From Norana najaformis (Eukaryota; Annelida; Clitellata; Crassiclitellata; Hormogastridae), in assembly GCA_964023275.1 (NCBI GenBank), contig OZ029914.1, positions 42,387,924 through 42,451,923 of the forward strand: a DNA stretch of 64,000 bases. The letters are read 5' to 3'. The notes under the pieces are model-generated. The model did not search any database, was not told where the DNA came from, and saw nothing but the letters and a program-made list of their open reading frames with translations. This document shows, in pieces, positions 1 through 10,700 of this stretch. Position 1 is the stretch's first letter, and each line of letters begins with the position of its first letter. The position numbers and the translations under genes were made by a program.

Positions 1-371
1 CGGCATCGAACTTCGAACAAATGGGGAGAATTGAAGCCTTTCGAACGGTTTTCTCTTTCCCATCGACAAACAAGCTATATGTTTCCAAAGTATAAGTATC
101 AGCCAAAACATTGAGCCAAGTGGCTCAAATATGGCAAGAATGTAAAGGTAGAGGTATTTTGATTATAATAATTATTACCTCGTCATTGTTCTGTTCGTCT
201 GTTTGTGTAATCTTAAAACGTAGGCTGAATCTAAATGTAAAATGTTCAGTTGATCTTAAAATTAAAATAAACTGATATATATAGGCATTTATGTCCATTA
301 ATTGGTGTTGAATTTGAAAATATCAACTAATTTTAACATCTTTTCTTTGGATTTAAGCGTTTCGTTTCCAG

Positions 372-764
372 GTACGTTCCGCCTAGAAGACTACACCAAT
401 TGGCTGGAGAATCATACACTTAACTTGGTCAACTATGTCGCAGAGGTTGGAACGGATGTAGTCATCATGTCACCCATGACACCAACTCCATTCGGCCTAC
501 GTTGGTTCAGTCTAAATATGGATGGCGAACTACCACATCGCGAAGACGAAGAAGTCGGTCTTGCCACTTCGAGCTACTTTGAGAATTTTCAAAAGACTTA
601 CAACACTTCGTGGAAGAATGCTTTCAAGCATAATATACTCAATCGATGGCTGAAGATCAAAAAGGTCCATCTCGGTTACGCTGATGTGTTTCGAGTGTTT
701 GTTGGAGACACAGTTCGGACAGAAGCTCAAAATTTTGACGTGGCGATAACTCTCATGACTTTCG
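372..764 (+). CDS. Gene A exon, Ig1-like without the cysteine pair
   Basis: Acceptor ...TTTCCAG, donor GTAAGA, 393 nt, phase 1 to 1. It aligns with Ig1 of genes B/C (AEVGTDVVIMS against AVVAGKSVELFC; GYADVFRV against AGYYKCLR), but both canonical Ig cysteine positions are replaced (S and V). Confidence 0.75.
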
Positions 765-2800
765 GTAAGAATTTCTAAGAGGAACTAGTAGCCTGCCTGG
801 TTGTTTTTGTGCTTTCATCTTCTGTTTGAAAGTTCACCACTCCTAAAACAGACAGATCCTTGATTTGATTCATCTATTCATCTATTCATCTATTCATCTA
901 TTCATCTATTCAATCTATTCAGTCTATTTAGAAAACTGCTATCGCTTTTGTGCGGTTGCTCATGATAGTTGCAAGTATAACTGCAGAAATGATCTACTCA
1001 GCGAGGTATAGCGAAGATTGATGACATAGCGCCCATCTAAAGATTCTGACTTTCAAACTCTGGATGCTGTTTGCTCCTTGCTAGCAGCAGCAACAGAAGC
1101 AAATGCGACAACAGAAAATAACGAAATAATTAAGACAGTAACATAACAAATATTTGAAATAACAAAGGTTCAATTACACCTATGACATTTTGACCTTTTG
1201 ACCTTTGAGACATGCTGTTGCTTGAGTTTCAAAAGATTGATGGTTTTAAAAACTATTATTACCCAATAATAACGACTAAAATTAGTTCATATCGTATACA
1301 CGGGTTCGATCTCTTGATGAGGAATGTACAATATACTCTGTAGAGAAACACGAATGTGGCTTCGCATCGAAGAGTCAACGTCCGACGACAAAGGGTGACG
1401 TTTTCGTCCTCAATTGCAGTGCCATAGTCAACGGATTTTGGAATGCATCTTTCGTATTTTGCAACAAGTATGGTGAAAGTGAAACCAGAGGAGAAATTTC
1501 CGAATGTGACAGTCAGCCAAGCACTGGTTTCAAGATCTGCAGCACGGTCAAGGTCAAGGCTTTAACGCACATCCTCGCTTATAGCTGTCGCCTTGAATTT
1601 CCCTCAAATGAAAGACATGACCCGAAAAACGTCTTGTTCCAGAATTCAAAATGGACGGACAAGTTTAATAAAGAAGTTGTTTGCATTCTTCCAAAAATCT
1701 ACTTAGAGGGTAAGTATTTTTTGTCTCGGTCTTGTCCATTCCTGGCCGAAGTTCCCTTCCCTCTGCTGCACAGCATGATCTGGTTTCTTCTCTGGCCCAA
1801 ACTTTCACGGGGCAGCAGAGAAACCTTTGCTGGGGTTTGTCCAACTATCTGGAATAGGTTGCCTAACACCCTGCAACATAAGCTCTTTGGTGTTTCTTAA
1901 CCTCTGTTCCGTAATAGCTTGAAAACCAGCTTGACAACAATTGACACAAGTTGCTCCTTGGGCTCCCGCTGTTGGCCCAATGAGCGTGGCTGTCTGAGAA
2001 GAGTTCTGTGTAAGCATAATGAGTTCAAAATGTAAAACTATAATTAATGTAACTAGGATTTTATCCATTACAAAGAACAAAGGCAGTCGATATCAAGGAC
2101 GGGTCTTAATCTGTATGTGATCTTATGATTTCTGTATGTAGCTACGTAATTGCAAATCAAGGCCATTAATGTATTTGCAATCCAAGGCAGAAATAGAGCC
2201 TAAGGAGGACTACTATGAGAAAGTGAATTAACAGACATTTAAAAGCAACTCTACAAATTCTATGAAGATATGCAACTGATATTTCTTACTTGTTTTATTA
2301 GCTATTCCATCGGTCGTATCGTTCTTATGCAACAATATGCCTTGCGGAGATACGGTGCAAGTTAACGATACAGTGTCGTGCTTGGCTCACGGATATCCAC
2401 AGCCAGTCTTTCACCTTCGCAGCCAGCATTTTTCAAATGGACACGAAAATGCATCTGAGGGTTTAAGCTCTGAAGTCGATTATGAAAACCGGTTCTTCGT
2501 GGACAAGGCAGACGAAATAAATGAAGTGGAGATCAAGGGTTCTGTAGATTATCGAATAAGTCAAAGATATGTGGGAGATCTTAAAATAACCTGTAACGTA
2601 TCAAATGCACTCGGCTGGGGATACAACTCAATGGTTCTGGAAGTAAAAACAGGTAAGTCAGACGACAATATTTAGGTTAACTCCAAGTGAAGACGATTCC
2701 ATGAAACTTATCGCCACAATTATTTTTATTGGCTTTGTCATTCTTAAGCCTACCATAGAAACTATCTTCAAAACTGTGATGGAAATTTCAATCTTAATTT

Positions 2801-2831
<31 letters not shown>

Positions 2832-4295
2832 TTATTATTATTTTTGTTGTTGCTGTTGCTGCTGTTGTTGTTATTGTTGTTGTTACCGCCGCATGGTTCA
2901 CCGCCGATATTTTCAAAGGACAACGATAATGTTGGAATGTAATTCGAACTCCTGACGCCTTGGTGACTGTAAGACGCGTTTACCATTAGCCATCTGAAAT
3001 AAATGACATAGAATGTTTTGCTCTTTAGAAGATAAAGAGGATGTGACATCAGCCGCTGGAGAATATGGTAGGGAAAGATTGTGACATTTAGTTTTTTAAA
3101 TAATGCAAAGCTTGGGATGATTGTCACATGCTAAACTCAGCGGCTAGGTTTACTGACGATTAGTAAAGAAATAAGTAGCAAATTTAGAATGTAAAAGTGT
3201 TAATCTTAGCCAAATTTCGACCATGTTTGGTTAGTAAAATGCAAGTGAACAGCGTTAAAGCGCCGCTTTTGTTACGTTGAGCTTCTTATCTTGTTTCAAG
3301 TAAACGAAGAGATGCTTCTTAAATTGCCACTGATGACGACGTTTGCTCAAATTAGTAATGTTCTCGCAAAATAATGGTAGTCTGTTGAGTTCAATCTTGA
3401 CCAACACGAAGCTTCATTTCCAGAATGTCTTGATCCCTTCATATATTTAAGGCTGAACCAAACGGCATACACTTACATGTAGTTTCTGCCGAATATTTGT
3501 GATGATTATGAAGTTGGTGGTGGAGGTGGTAGTGATGATGGCTGACGACGACGATGATGATCATCATCAGCGGAAAAATCATCATCAAGTACATCACCAT
3601 CATTTTTAACAATGCTGCTAAACTATAAACCATTCAATACAACACATCTTGGCAAATTACTTGTAGACGAGTGGAACGGAATATACATTCTTTGCAATGG
3701 CAAGATCTGCACCGACTACGAGGCCATGCGAATTCAGGACGAAATTTCCTGTGACTTTGATGCCACGAGTCTTGAAAGCAACGTGTCTTTCTCTTTGAAG
3801 ATGAATGGCGTTGAGAAACCTGTAAGAAAGCCGTGGCTGTATACGTTGCAACTGGAAGACATTGGCGAAAAGCTGGTGCAGTGCATCGTTAACACGGAGG
3901 CGGGAGTATCTGTGTCGGAAACTACCATTACGGTCATTTACGACCATAGACATCCACACGGGAACACAAATTCCTCGGAAGGTCTGTAACTAAATTCTAT
4001 GCTAACTCGACAAGAACATGTGCAATAATGGCGGATGCTTATAGTGGATGTTAGTAAAATTTGTAAAGCGCAAGAACATATGACCAAGTGAACCGTAGAA
4101 GCGATGACGCTAAATAAATTTGCGATTATAATAACGATTACGGTTAGCAATTTAGTATATCCATCGATGTTTAGCTTAAGGTATTTCTCTTTTTCCTCTT
4201 CCTCTTCTTCCTCTTCCTCCTCCTCTTCTTCTTCCTCCTCCTCCTCCTTTCTTCTTCCTCTTCTTCTTTCTTCTTCTTCCTCCTCTTCCTCCTCC

Positions 4296-4327
<32 letters not shown>

Positions 4328-7095
4328 CTCGTCCTCCTCCTCCTCCTCTTCTTCTTCTTCTTCTTCTTGATCGTTTTTAATAATATTCTGTCTATCTTGT
4401 AGATCAAGAGACGATAGTCATTCTGTGCAACGAACACGAGTGCGAAGAGAACGAAACAGTGGAGACGACGCAGACCATAACGTGTAGCCTGGGTATCAGT
4501 CGTGCGAATGAAGTCATAGAGATGCAGCTGAATGGCGTTACAGTGGGCAGCGCTGAGAAAAATTATTCGCATAAGATCGTCGAACCCCCGATCAATGGCA
4601 CCCTGCTCCTCGTTGTCTGCAATTCTTCGTCGATTGCCAACGACATTGCCTCCGTTCTACTTAATGTCAGCAATACAGGTAGCTTATAAAGTAGTAACAC
4701 TAATTGTAGTATCTAATGTAATAGTTATATTGGTGGTGGTAGTAGTAGTAGTAATAGTAGTAGTAGTAGTGGTAGTAGTAATAATAATAATAATAATGTT
4801 AATGGTAGTAGTAGTAATAATAATAATAATATTAATAATGGTGGTGTTGGTGTTGGTGGTGGTGGTGTTGTGGTGGTGTGGTGTTGGTAATAACAAGCGC
4901 ACCCTATACTAGTTTTCTCAAATTTTACAATAAACATTTATCTTTAACTAGAAATCATGCACATTTAACAAATCAAATTAGTATCATTGCGTCTTCGGCT
5001 TCTTGTGTTGAGAACTATGAGCTTGGGTATCGCAACTCTAACGAGAACATGAGTGATAAACATGCAGCTACCTTACAATCGGGGCCCTTTTACAGTTTCG
5101 GAGAGCCCCGGACCAATGCCAACATGAGGCCAATATGAGGCCCCCATCTCGATGCATGAACATCAAAAGCGTACTAAATCGCAATTGTGAATTATAATAC
5201 AAAAAACATAGAAATAGATATTATTAATTAATAATAATATCAAGGAAAATAATTCGAAAGATTTTGTTGTTAGTTACCGAATCAGAAATAGAAAATCTTT
5301 GGTTCAAATAAAAACATTTCTTTCTTATTTTAAAGTAGACGAACAACAGTATGTAAATTTGAGGCCCCTTACCACGTGAGGCCCGGGCCAAATGGTCCTG
5401 CTGGCCCCTTCTGATAGGGCCTGCTTACCATACTTTACCTCTGCTCTCATTTAGGTTCAGAAGCGGCATCTGGTAGGGTGGGATTTTCCTACGAGGAAGA
5501 ACATTTCTACAGTTCAGGTAAGGCCTCTTCTGTAAGGCATTGAGGTCTGTTTTCTCCAAGTGTAAGAACTTCAAGGAGCAAATGATTAGTGGTATCCGTC
5601 TCGTGGTGCTGAATATGTCCTGTCCTGACACTTATTACGATGGTCTGTGTCTCTCTATCTCTCTTTTATCGCTCTCTGTCTGTCTCTATCTTCCCATTCC
5701 AGCTAATTGTAAGTCCTAATCGTTATTGCATTTTGTAGCCCATTTAGTGGTAAAAGCGCCACTAGAAAGAGCAATAAATCTGAAACTTATTATATCCACT
5801 TTCATCCACCATCCGTGAAACATTTGTAAAGAGCCTTTTAAGAACTTCCGGAAACAGTACATCGTACATCGACCTTCATCCACCGCCTGTGAAATGTGGT
5901 ACGTGAAGCGACGCATCGCGTAAAACTAAAATCTGCTTATCAGCAGTCTCACTTTCGTCGTTTTGTTGTTTATAGTTTTCTTTAAATTCAACTCTAGCCC
6001 AGAACATGAACTTGCTCTTTTAAGCAATAAACGACGACTAGTTTCATTTAACCTCCTGTCTTAATACACTTTCAGATTTTGATCGCTACGACGATGCGAA
6101 GTCGAAGTTTCGAGACGAATCAAAATACGATGGTAAATATAGGCAGCACTGGGTTTTGTATGTTCAGGAAACGAGCCCAATATTTGGCTTAGATTTTTGT
6201 TAACAGTAAGAGCCTTGACTAAAACAATATGAGCATCGCATAATTTGTGAGCTTATGCTCTTGATGCGCGATGGAACAAATTAAAAGTCATCCAATTTTT
6301 CTGTAGCGATGCTACCGATAAATTCATTGAAAAATGAGCAGGTCGAGGTCATACGGTCGCTATATAAAACCGTGTACATTTACATTTTATGTGGCATTTT
6401 GTAATGCCCAGAACTCGCCAGAGTGCTACTGCAGCCATCTAGCGATTAACCAGGCCAGCTGCAACCACTTTTTCGTACTATCCTTTCACCTTTCGCCAGG
6501 TAAACTTCGAGCATTTCGTAAGCGATCGTTCTCCACCTCAACCACCTGTCGCTAATGAAGATGAAATTGTGAGGACGCAGAATGAAATGCAAACGCAATT
6601 GTAATCGTAATCGTAAACTTGAAATTCTAAAGCGCTACTTAAAAGCTAAGCACAAGGCACCAACTTAATGACGAGCGCTGCATTAAGTCCGCAGGATTGT
6701 CCAAATATGCCATGCCAAGAACCAAGCGCGGTTGCCAGGCGACCAGAGAGAGGAGGGGAGAGTATGCTAGGGTGGGTTATGTTTAAGCTTAGAGAAATGG
6801 GAAGACTGATCAGGGTGAAATTTCTTGAATAGGTGAGAATGTATACCTGTATCTGCATATGTCTGCTTCAGGTACTTAGTCGGGAGCAATATAGCATCTA
6901 AATAACATAAAGATAATTTAGCCAGTACAGTTTATGTTTTCATTTTGCTTGAGTTATTTTTAAAAATTTTGCACAGAATACTTTGCAGAGTTTCAAAACA
7001 CTTTGCATAGCAACGACGTCTTGGGCGGGCCAAAAAGTTTCGTCCTTCTTGAGCTCTTCGTCATCTTCTTCGGTGTCTGCGTGGCGCTAATATAA
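372..7095 (+). CDS. Gene A: five-Ig-domain surface protein with GPI-like C-terminus (5' partial)
   Basis: Predicted spliced gene with exons 372-764, 1344-1709, 2302-2652, 3667-3981, 4403-4678, 5455-5517, 6076-6132 and 6977-7095. All are bounded by AG/GT and all are phase 1. The first three Ig exons match Ig1-Ig3 of genes B and C in order and in motif pattern. Two more Ig exons, a short acidic tyrosine-rich stalk and a terminal exon follow. The terminal exon reads SNDVLGG, then a hydrophobic run ending exactly at TAA, which fits a GPI-anchor signal or a tail-less membrane anchor. No signal-peptide exon is visible in 1-371, so the start is probably off the window. The likely role is an extracellular recognition or adhesion protein. 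The exon structure is strong; ligand and immune role are inference. Confidence 0.8.
868..930 (+). repeat. Tandem repeat (8-bp unit CTATTCAT)
   Basis: About seven copies in the first intron seen of gene A, decaying at the 3' end. Confidence 0.85.
1344..1709 (+). CDS. Gene A exon, Ig2
   Basis: Acceptor CTCTGTAG, donor GTAAGT, 366 nt, phase 1 to 1. The Ig cysteines are in DVFVLNCSA and AYSCRLEF. These align with ELRCSV and KYSCKCYF of genes B/C Ig2. Several extra cysteines are present (HECGF, FVFCNK, SECDS, FKICS), as in the paralogue. Confidence 0.8.
1790..1893 (+). pseudogene. LINE pol C-terminal fragment
   Basis: Translation gives ETFAGVCPTIWNRLPNTLQ. It matches the common non-LTR retrotransposon C-terminal pattern (F-x-V-x-x-P-x-x-WN-x-LP). 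A short remnant in the intron after the Ig2 exon. Confidence 0.45.
2302..2652 (+). CDS. Gene A exon, Ig3
   Basis: Acceptor TTTTATTAG, donor GTAAGT, 351 nt, phase 1 to 1. It begins with the LCNxxxC motif (FLCNNMPCGD). The motif TVSCLAHGYPQPVF aligns with TVICSAEGYPYPNY of genes B/C Ig3, and the second Ig cysteine is in KITCNVSN. Confidence 0.8.
2796..2998 (-). mobile_element. tRNA-derived SINE with microsatellite tail
   Basis: On the minus strand a tRNA-like head lies at about 2998-2938, with box-A-like TGGCTAATGGTAAACGCG and box-B-like GAGTTCGAATTAC. A short body follows and then a CAA/TAA microsatellite (2884-2796). It sits in the intron between the Ig3 and Ig4 exons of gene A. Confidence 0.55.
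3495..3606. repeat. Degenerate GAT/CAT trinucleotide tract
   Basis: Interrupted GATGATGAT/CATCATCAT repeats just upstream of the Ig4 exon. Confidence 0.7.
3667..3981 (+). CDS. Gene A exon, Ig4
   Basis: Acceptor CTTGTAG, donor GTCTGT (weaker than the others), 315 nt, phase 1 to 1. It has the LCNxxxC start (YILCNGKICTD), then DEISCDF and KLVQCIVN as the Ig disulfide pair, and N-glycosylation sequons. It has no counterpart in genes B/C. Confidence 0.75.
4188..4369 (+). repeat. Polypyrimidine CTT/CTC tract
   Basis: About 180 bases of almost pure pyrimidine immediately before the acceptor of the Ig5 exon, so it may serve as an oversized polypyrimidine tract. The open frames across it are low-complexity artefacts. 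Confidence 0.9.
4403..4678 (+). CDS. Gene A exon, Ig5
   Basis: Acceptor ATCTTGTAG, donor GTAGCT, 276 nt, phase 1 to 1. It starts with the LCNxxxC motif (VILCNEHECEE), then TITCSL and LLVVCNSS as the likely Ig cysteine pair. It resembles exon 3667-3981, which suggests tandem exon duplication. Confidence 0.75.
4728..4886 (+). repeat. TAG/AAT/TGG trinucleotide tract
   Basis: GTAGTAGTA, AATAATAAT and GGTGGTGTT runs shortly after the Ig5 exon donor. Confidence 0.9.
5455..5517 (+). CDS. Gene A exon, acidic stalk 1
   Basis: A 63-nt phase 1 to 1 exon with acceptor CTCATTTAG and donor GTAAGG. It encodes a short segment with FSYEEEHFYSS. No fold is recognised; it is probably an extracellular stalk, because a membrane anchor follows only in the last exon. 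Confidence 0.6.
6076..6132 (+). CDS. Gene A exon, acidic stalk 2
   Basis: A 57-nt phase 1 to 1 exon with acceptor CACTTTCAG and donor GTAAAT. It encodes FDRYDDAKSKFRDESKYD, similar in composition to the previous stalk exon. Confidence 0.6.
6305..6390 (+). repeat. Dispersed repeat copy in gene A intron
   Basis: The words CATTGAAAAATGAG, GGTCGAGGTCATACG and GTGTACATTTACATTTT recur at 50430-50520 (same strand) and, inverted, around 60280-60390. It is a short interspersed element of unknown class. Confidence 0.55.
6500..6517 (+). CDS. Possible 18-nt micro-exon of gene A
   Basis: A strong polypyrimidine/AG acceptor (CACCTTTCGCCAG) is followed 18 nt later by a strong donor (GTAAGC). Phase 1 to 1 is kept, adding about six residues (KLRAF core). 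The flanking exons also join in frame without it, so it is optional. Reading on without the donor gives an alternative terminal frame ending near 6604. Confidence 0.25.
6977..7095 (+). CDS. Gene A terminal exon, GPI-signal-like C-terminus
   Basis: Acceptor TTTTGCACAG, phase 1 entry, TAA at 7093-7095. It encodes EYFAEFQ..., then small/polar residues SNDVLGG, a short PK spacer and a 17-residue hydrophobic run (VLLELFVIFFGVCVALI) that ends at the stop. No cytoplasmic residues follow. This fits a GPI-attachment signal; a tail-less transmembrane anchor is the alternative. Confidence 0.65.
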
Positions 7096-7760
7096 GGCCA
7101 ACAACGCATACAAGATGATATTGAATGAGGGATTTAAGAGGATAGATTATATTAAATCTGGGATAGATATTAGATGATTAGATGTTTGATGATATTAGAT
7201 TATGTTGAATGAGAGATCAATAGCATTCTCAAATTCGGATTAATTAACTATGCCACATGAACTACTGCTATTCTCTGTATTTTAATAGTTTTAATAGTTG
7301 CTATTTTCTTGCATTTATTTGAAAACTTTTATATTACAAACGTACGCAGTAACATTGAAACTGTGGTTCTGTTTGCAAAAAATATAAACACTGAGCATTT
7401 AACCGTTCAAAAAACATTTCCATTGTGAGTGTTAATTAATCTAAGCACTTTTGTGTAGGAATCAGTCAAAAGTGATATATTTACTTGAACTATTATGTTG
7501 TAAAGTACTAAGGTAGCTGTCAAGAAAAAGAGAGCGTTTCATATATTCTTCTTGTATTGAAACACGTTTATTTACAACTTGACGGTCTCATTGGAAACAG
7601 TTCAACTTCTTAGTTCTCTTTCAATTCGCAGGTCTCATTCTGCTGGCGTCGAACTCCGAGTCTCTGTTCCCTCTTCTCACTCCACACCTCTGAAACTGTC
7701 GATGGGTACTATAGGTGACATCAGTTTCTCAGTTCTTTATCACAGAAGTGCAATATATTT

Positions 7761-7766
7761 AATAAA
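7761..7766 (+). promoter_or_regulatory. Candidate polyadenylation signal of gene A
   Basis: AATAAA about 670 nt after the gene A stop, on the same strand. Position is the only support. Confidence 0.25.
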
Positions 7767-8124
7767 GCCCTCCTGAAAACCTAAAGAGGAGTCTAGTATT
7801 CTTAATCAAAAAACTTGACGCAAACATATTCACAGTTTATGATAGAGTACTTTAGGCTATGGAGTACAAATGACACATGTAGTAGGTTTGTAAGACGCTA
7901 TATAAATGATCAGATGTCTCGACATAAAACTTGTAAAGCCAATCAACTTTTATTTATTTTTAAAGCCTATTTTACTTATTTTTTTCCACCTAGTGAGCTG
8001 TCAGAACTGATGTAGGCCTACGTAATTATTATATGGCATTATTATTGGTCATGCAACTCTCATTGCAAACGTATTGCTACTGGCTATCAAACGTTGACTT
8101 TTTACAATAGACAAATAGTTTTCG

Positions 8125-8285
8125 AATTGAATTGAATTTCCATTTATTCAATCACCTACAACAATGGTATATCTACATAAGAACACTACTGGTCTAACAG
8201 GTGATGTCAGCTCTCAACAGGTGACCCAAAAGGACCAGTCCCGCAGCAAACTGTATATATGAACGCTTTTAGGACAGCAGCCTAA
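8125..8285 (-). mobile_element. Possible LINE 3' end
   Basis: On the minus strand the sequence ends with AATAAATGGAAATTCAATTC plus one more repeat unit, the kind of short repeated tail seen on CR1/L2-like LINEs. No coding part is recognised. Confidence 0.3.
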
Positions 8286-8569
8286 TTTGTTCAGGACCTG
8301 CATTGCATGCTTACACTTTCATATTTAGTCAATGTGACACATCTATGATAACTAGTTAATTATACTGGAGCACTCGTATAGAGGTCACGTGACCCGTATT
8401 AGAGTATGAGCCGAGTAGACCAAGCCAAACTTTGTTGATTGTTACCTCTTGACTTCTTTCTGATTAATGTCCATGTTTTCTGTGCTTACATTACTATCTT
8501 ATTTTTCTGGTTTTCCGCAATTTTAAAGGAAAATATAGTATTCAATTATGGCCTAGAGTATAGTGTGTA

Positions 8570-8865
8570 CTTATATGCTTTATATAGCGCTTTTTCGGAG
8601 CCGCACAAGGACGCTAAGATAGCATTTCGTATATATAGTATAGCACATAGTATAATACACAACAGTACCGGACGGTATGGTAGGGTATAGAATGGTATAG
8701 TGTAGTACAGTGTAGCGTAACATAGTATATCGTAGTTTAATGTAGTGTGGAGTGATGTGTAGTGTTGTAGAATGGTGTGGTAGAGTATGGCACTGGTTGG
8801 TAGAGTATGGAGTGGCATGTATGGTATGTTATGAAATGGCATGGCAGGATATCTTATAATTGTCA
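8570..8865 (+). repeat. TATAGCGC element followed by TAGTATGG-type degenerate tandem repeat
   Basis: The core TTTATATAGCGC with a GGAGCCGCACAAGG body is followed by about 220 bases of drifting TAGTATGGTATAGTGTAGT repeats. Confidence 0.65.
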
Positions 8866-10426
8866 CGATGTATTCCAATGTAATATAGCACAGCCGATTG
8901 CGCTGTACTAACGTAGATTGGCTATATATAATACGATCTAACTACATCAGCTCATGCGTGGTTTGATTAGATTCGATGGAAGTCAAAACATGTGTACACT
9001 TTCCTCTCCGATGTTAAGCAATTTTATTTTCCAATTTTTTACAACGAAATATTTAGAATCTTTGCGTAGCAGTTGTTACAAAAGCCTTTCCTTTATAATG
9101 TAAACAACGCTTGTTCAGTTTTACATTGATATACATATACAACAATGCGGTTAAAGTAAATTTCAGTATTACATTTTAGTTACAGCAAGAGTACCAACGC
9201 CTGCAATAATGTATCAAAATCTCAGGTAATACACCACAATAAGATGAACTGAAGTACAAATGCTCCTTAAATTTACTCATTATTATTGGGGATACGTTTG
9301 AGTTGTATGCTACTGTTTGCCCAGAACCGATGTTCGCTGTAAAACCGAAAACTTGTCAGAACCTATTTGAAACTCTGCAATAGCTTTTACAGCTGATGCT
9401 GCTTATCCTCTTTAAGCGTTTATCTCTCTCCGGATGACTGCACTGACTGGAAAATAAATAGGCTTTGCGCCATTTATTGACACCTTGAGCATTAGTCATC
9501 CTCGCAATCCACAAAACTTTACATGTTAAATAGCTGAACCATCCCCACTGTTTCTACTTGAACCTGCATAAACCAGCTGGCTGCTTTTGGCATCTTAACA
9601 ACATCTTTCGTTCAAACTACTTCACTTGCCTCTAAATGGAAGGGGATGGGTGATTGTGAGGGACGGAAATTCTAATTAGGCCAAATCAATATTTGAAATA
9701 ATACTACGCAAATGCGTTCAGCACACCCTACTGCAAACACTAACAGTTAACACAATCTGTCTCAGCGTCATGTTGGACCTTCCTGGAATTTTGTAATTCT
9801 AATTGCAAATCGCAAATTTGCAACTTCGATTCCTCAATCAAATAATTCCACGCAATGATGATCAGGCCCTAATTTTCAAGGTAATAAGCGATGGCGCCAC
9901 TTCAAGTGGAACTCATCAGAGGCTCCAAGTAGTGGAAACGGATAAGTTTGTGAAAATGACTGGGCTGTAGGCTTTGGAATTTGATTTTGGTGAACGAATG
10001 TTAAAAATAGGCTTCTAGTAGGGACATCAGAAGGTAGTTTTGCTCGGATTTATCTGCCAAGCTAACCTTTGGCTAACCTAGAAAATCATAAACACTTTTC
10101 ACAATATTATGCCCAATAAAATTTGGTTTGTCAGCAGAAATCCGGTGTATTGATGTCGAATGTTAGCTGTATAATATAGTAAACACTTTTAGTATTTGGC
10201 CAACGGTACTCTAACAATTCCGGTTTATGCATCAGGCTAAAGGCTTTAGTGAAAGCCATATAAAAATGGTTAGGCTAAATAAAAAAGAAAGAAAAAGCCG
10301 TATGGTACAATAAAAGCGAAAATGATCAGGAAAGTGAAAACAGCCGATAAATGTCACTCCTGCTTTAACTACAGTTGGGCTGCAATGTCAGTTTTACTTC
10401 AGCAGACATGTTAAAATGAAAATTAT

Positions 10427-10432
10427 TTTATT
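10427..10432 (-). promoter_or_regulatory. Candidate polyadenylation signal of gene B
   Basis: AATAAA on the minus strand about 117 nt after the gene B stop codon, a plausible short 3' UTR. Confidence 0.4.
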
Positions 10433-10548
10433 AGCTTTGAACTTATTACTTCCTTTTCTCTCAAATATTGTATTACTGTGGCCAATAATTTCTGCTTGGC
10501 CATAAAGTTAACCAAAAGCAGTAATAATTACAGATGTGTCAACAATTT

Positions 10549-10700
10549 TTACTCTGAACTCCCAGATTTTGTGAGAAGAGGCGACGGGGGGCGCAGTGTG
10601 TGGTCGATACTTGCGTACACCACAGGTTCATGTGTACTGGGCAGGGTTGGCGGCGGATTTGTTGTTGGGAGTGGTCTAAATCCATTCATCTCCATGTATT
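10549..10700 (-). CDS. Gene B exon 8, C-terminal tail with ITIM-like motif
   Basis: The phase-1 acceptor CACAG at 10701-10705 joins in frame and gives EYMEMNGF (YxxM), a proline-rich linker, EPVVYASIDH (ITIM-like) and a TAA stop. A second AG at 10723 has a better pyrimidine tract but would need a different phase. The stop and the frame are the same either way. Confidence 0.7.

Larger units (their letters stand above)
7096..10548. other. Intergenic region between genes A and B
   Basis: Convergent 3' flanks of genes A (plus) and B (minus). It is AT-rich with no exon I can support. It contains a probable LINE 3' tail and one TATAGCGC element with a degenerate tail, listed separately. Confidence 0.6.

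Noticed and set aside
1..88. Possible gene A exon ending at GTATAAGT
   Set aside because: One frame is open and protein-like, but it would leave in phase 0 and the next exon needs phase 1. No acceptor is visible within the window.
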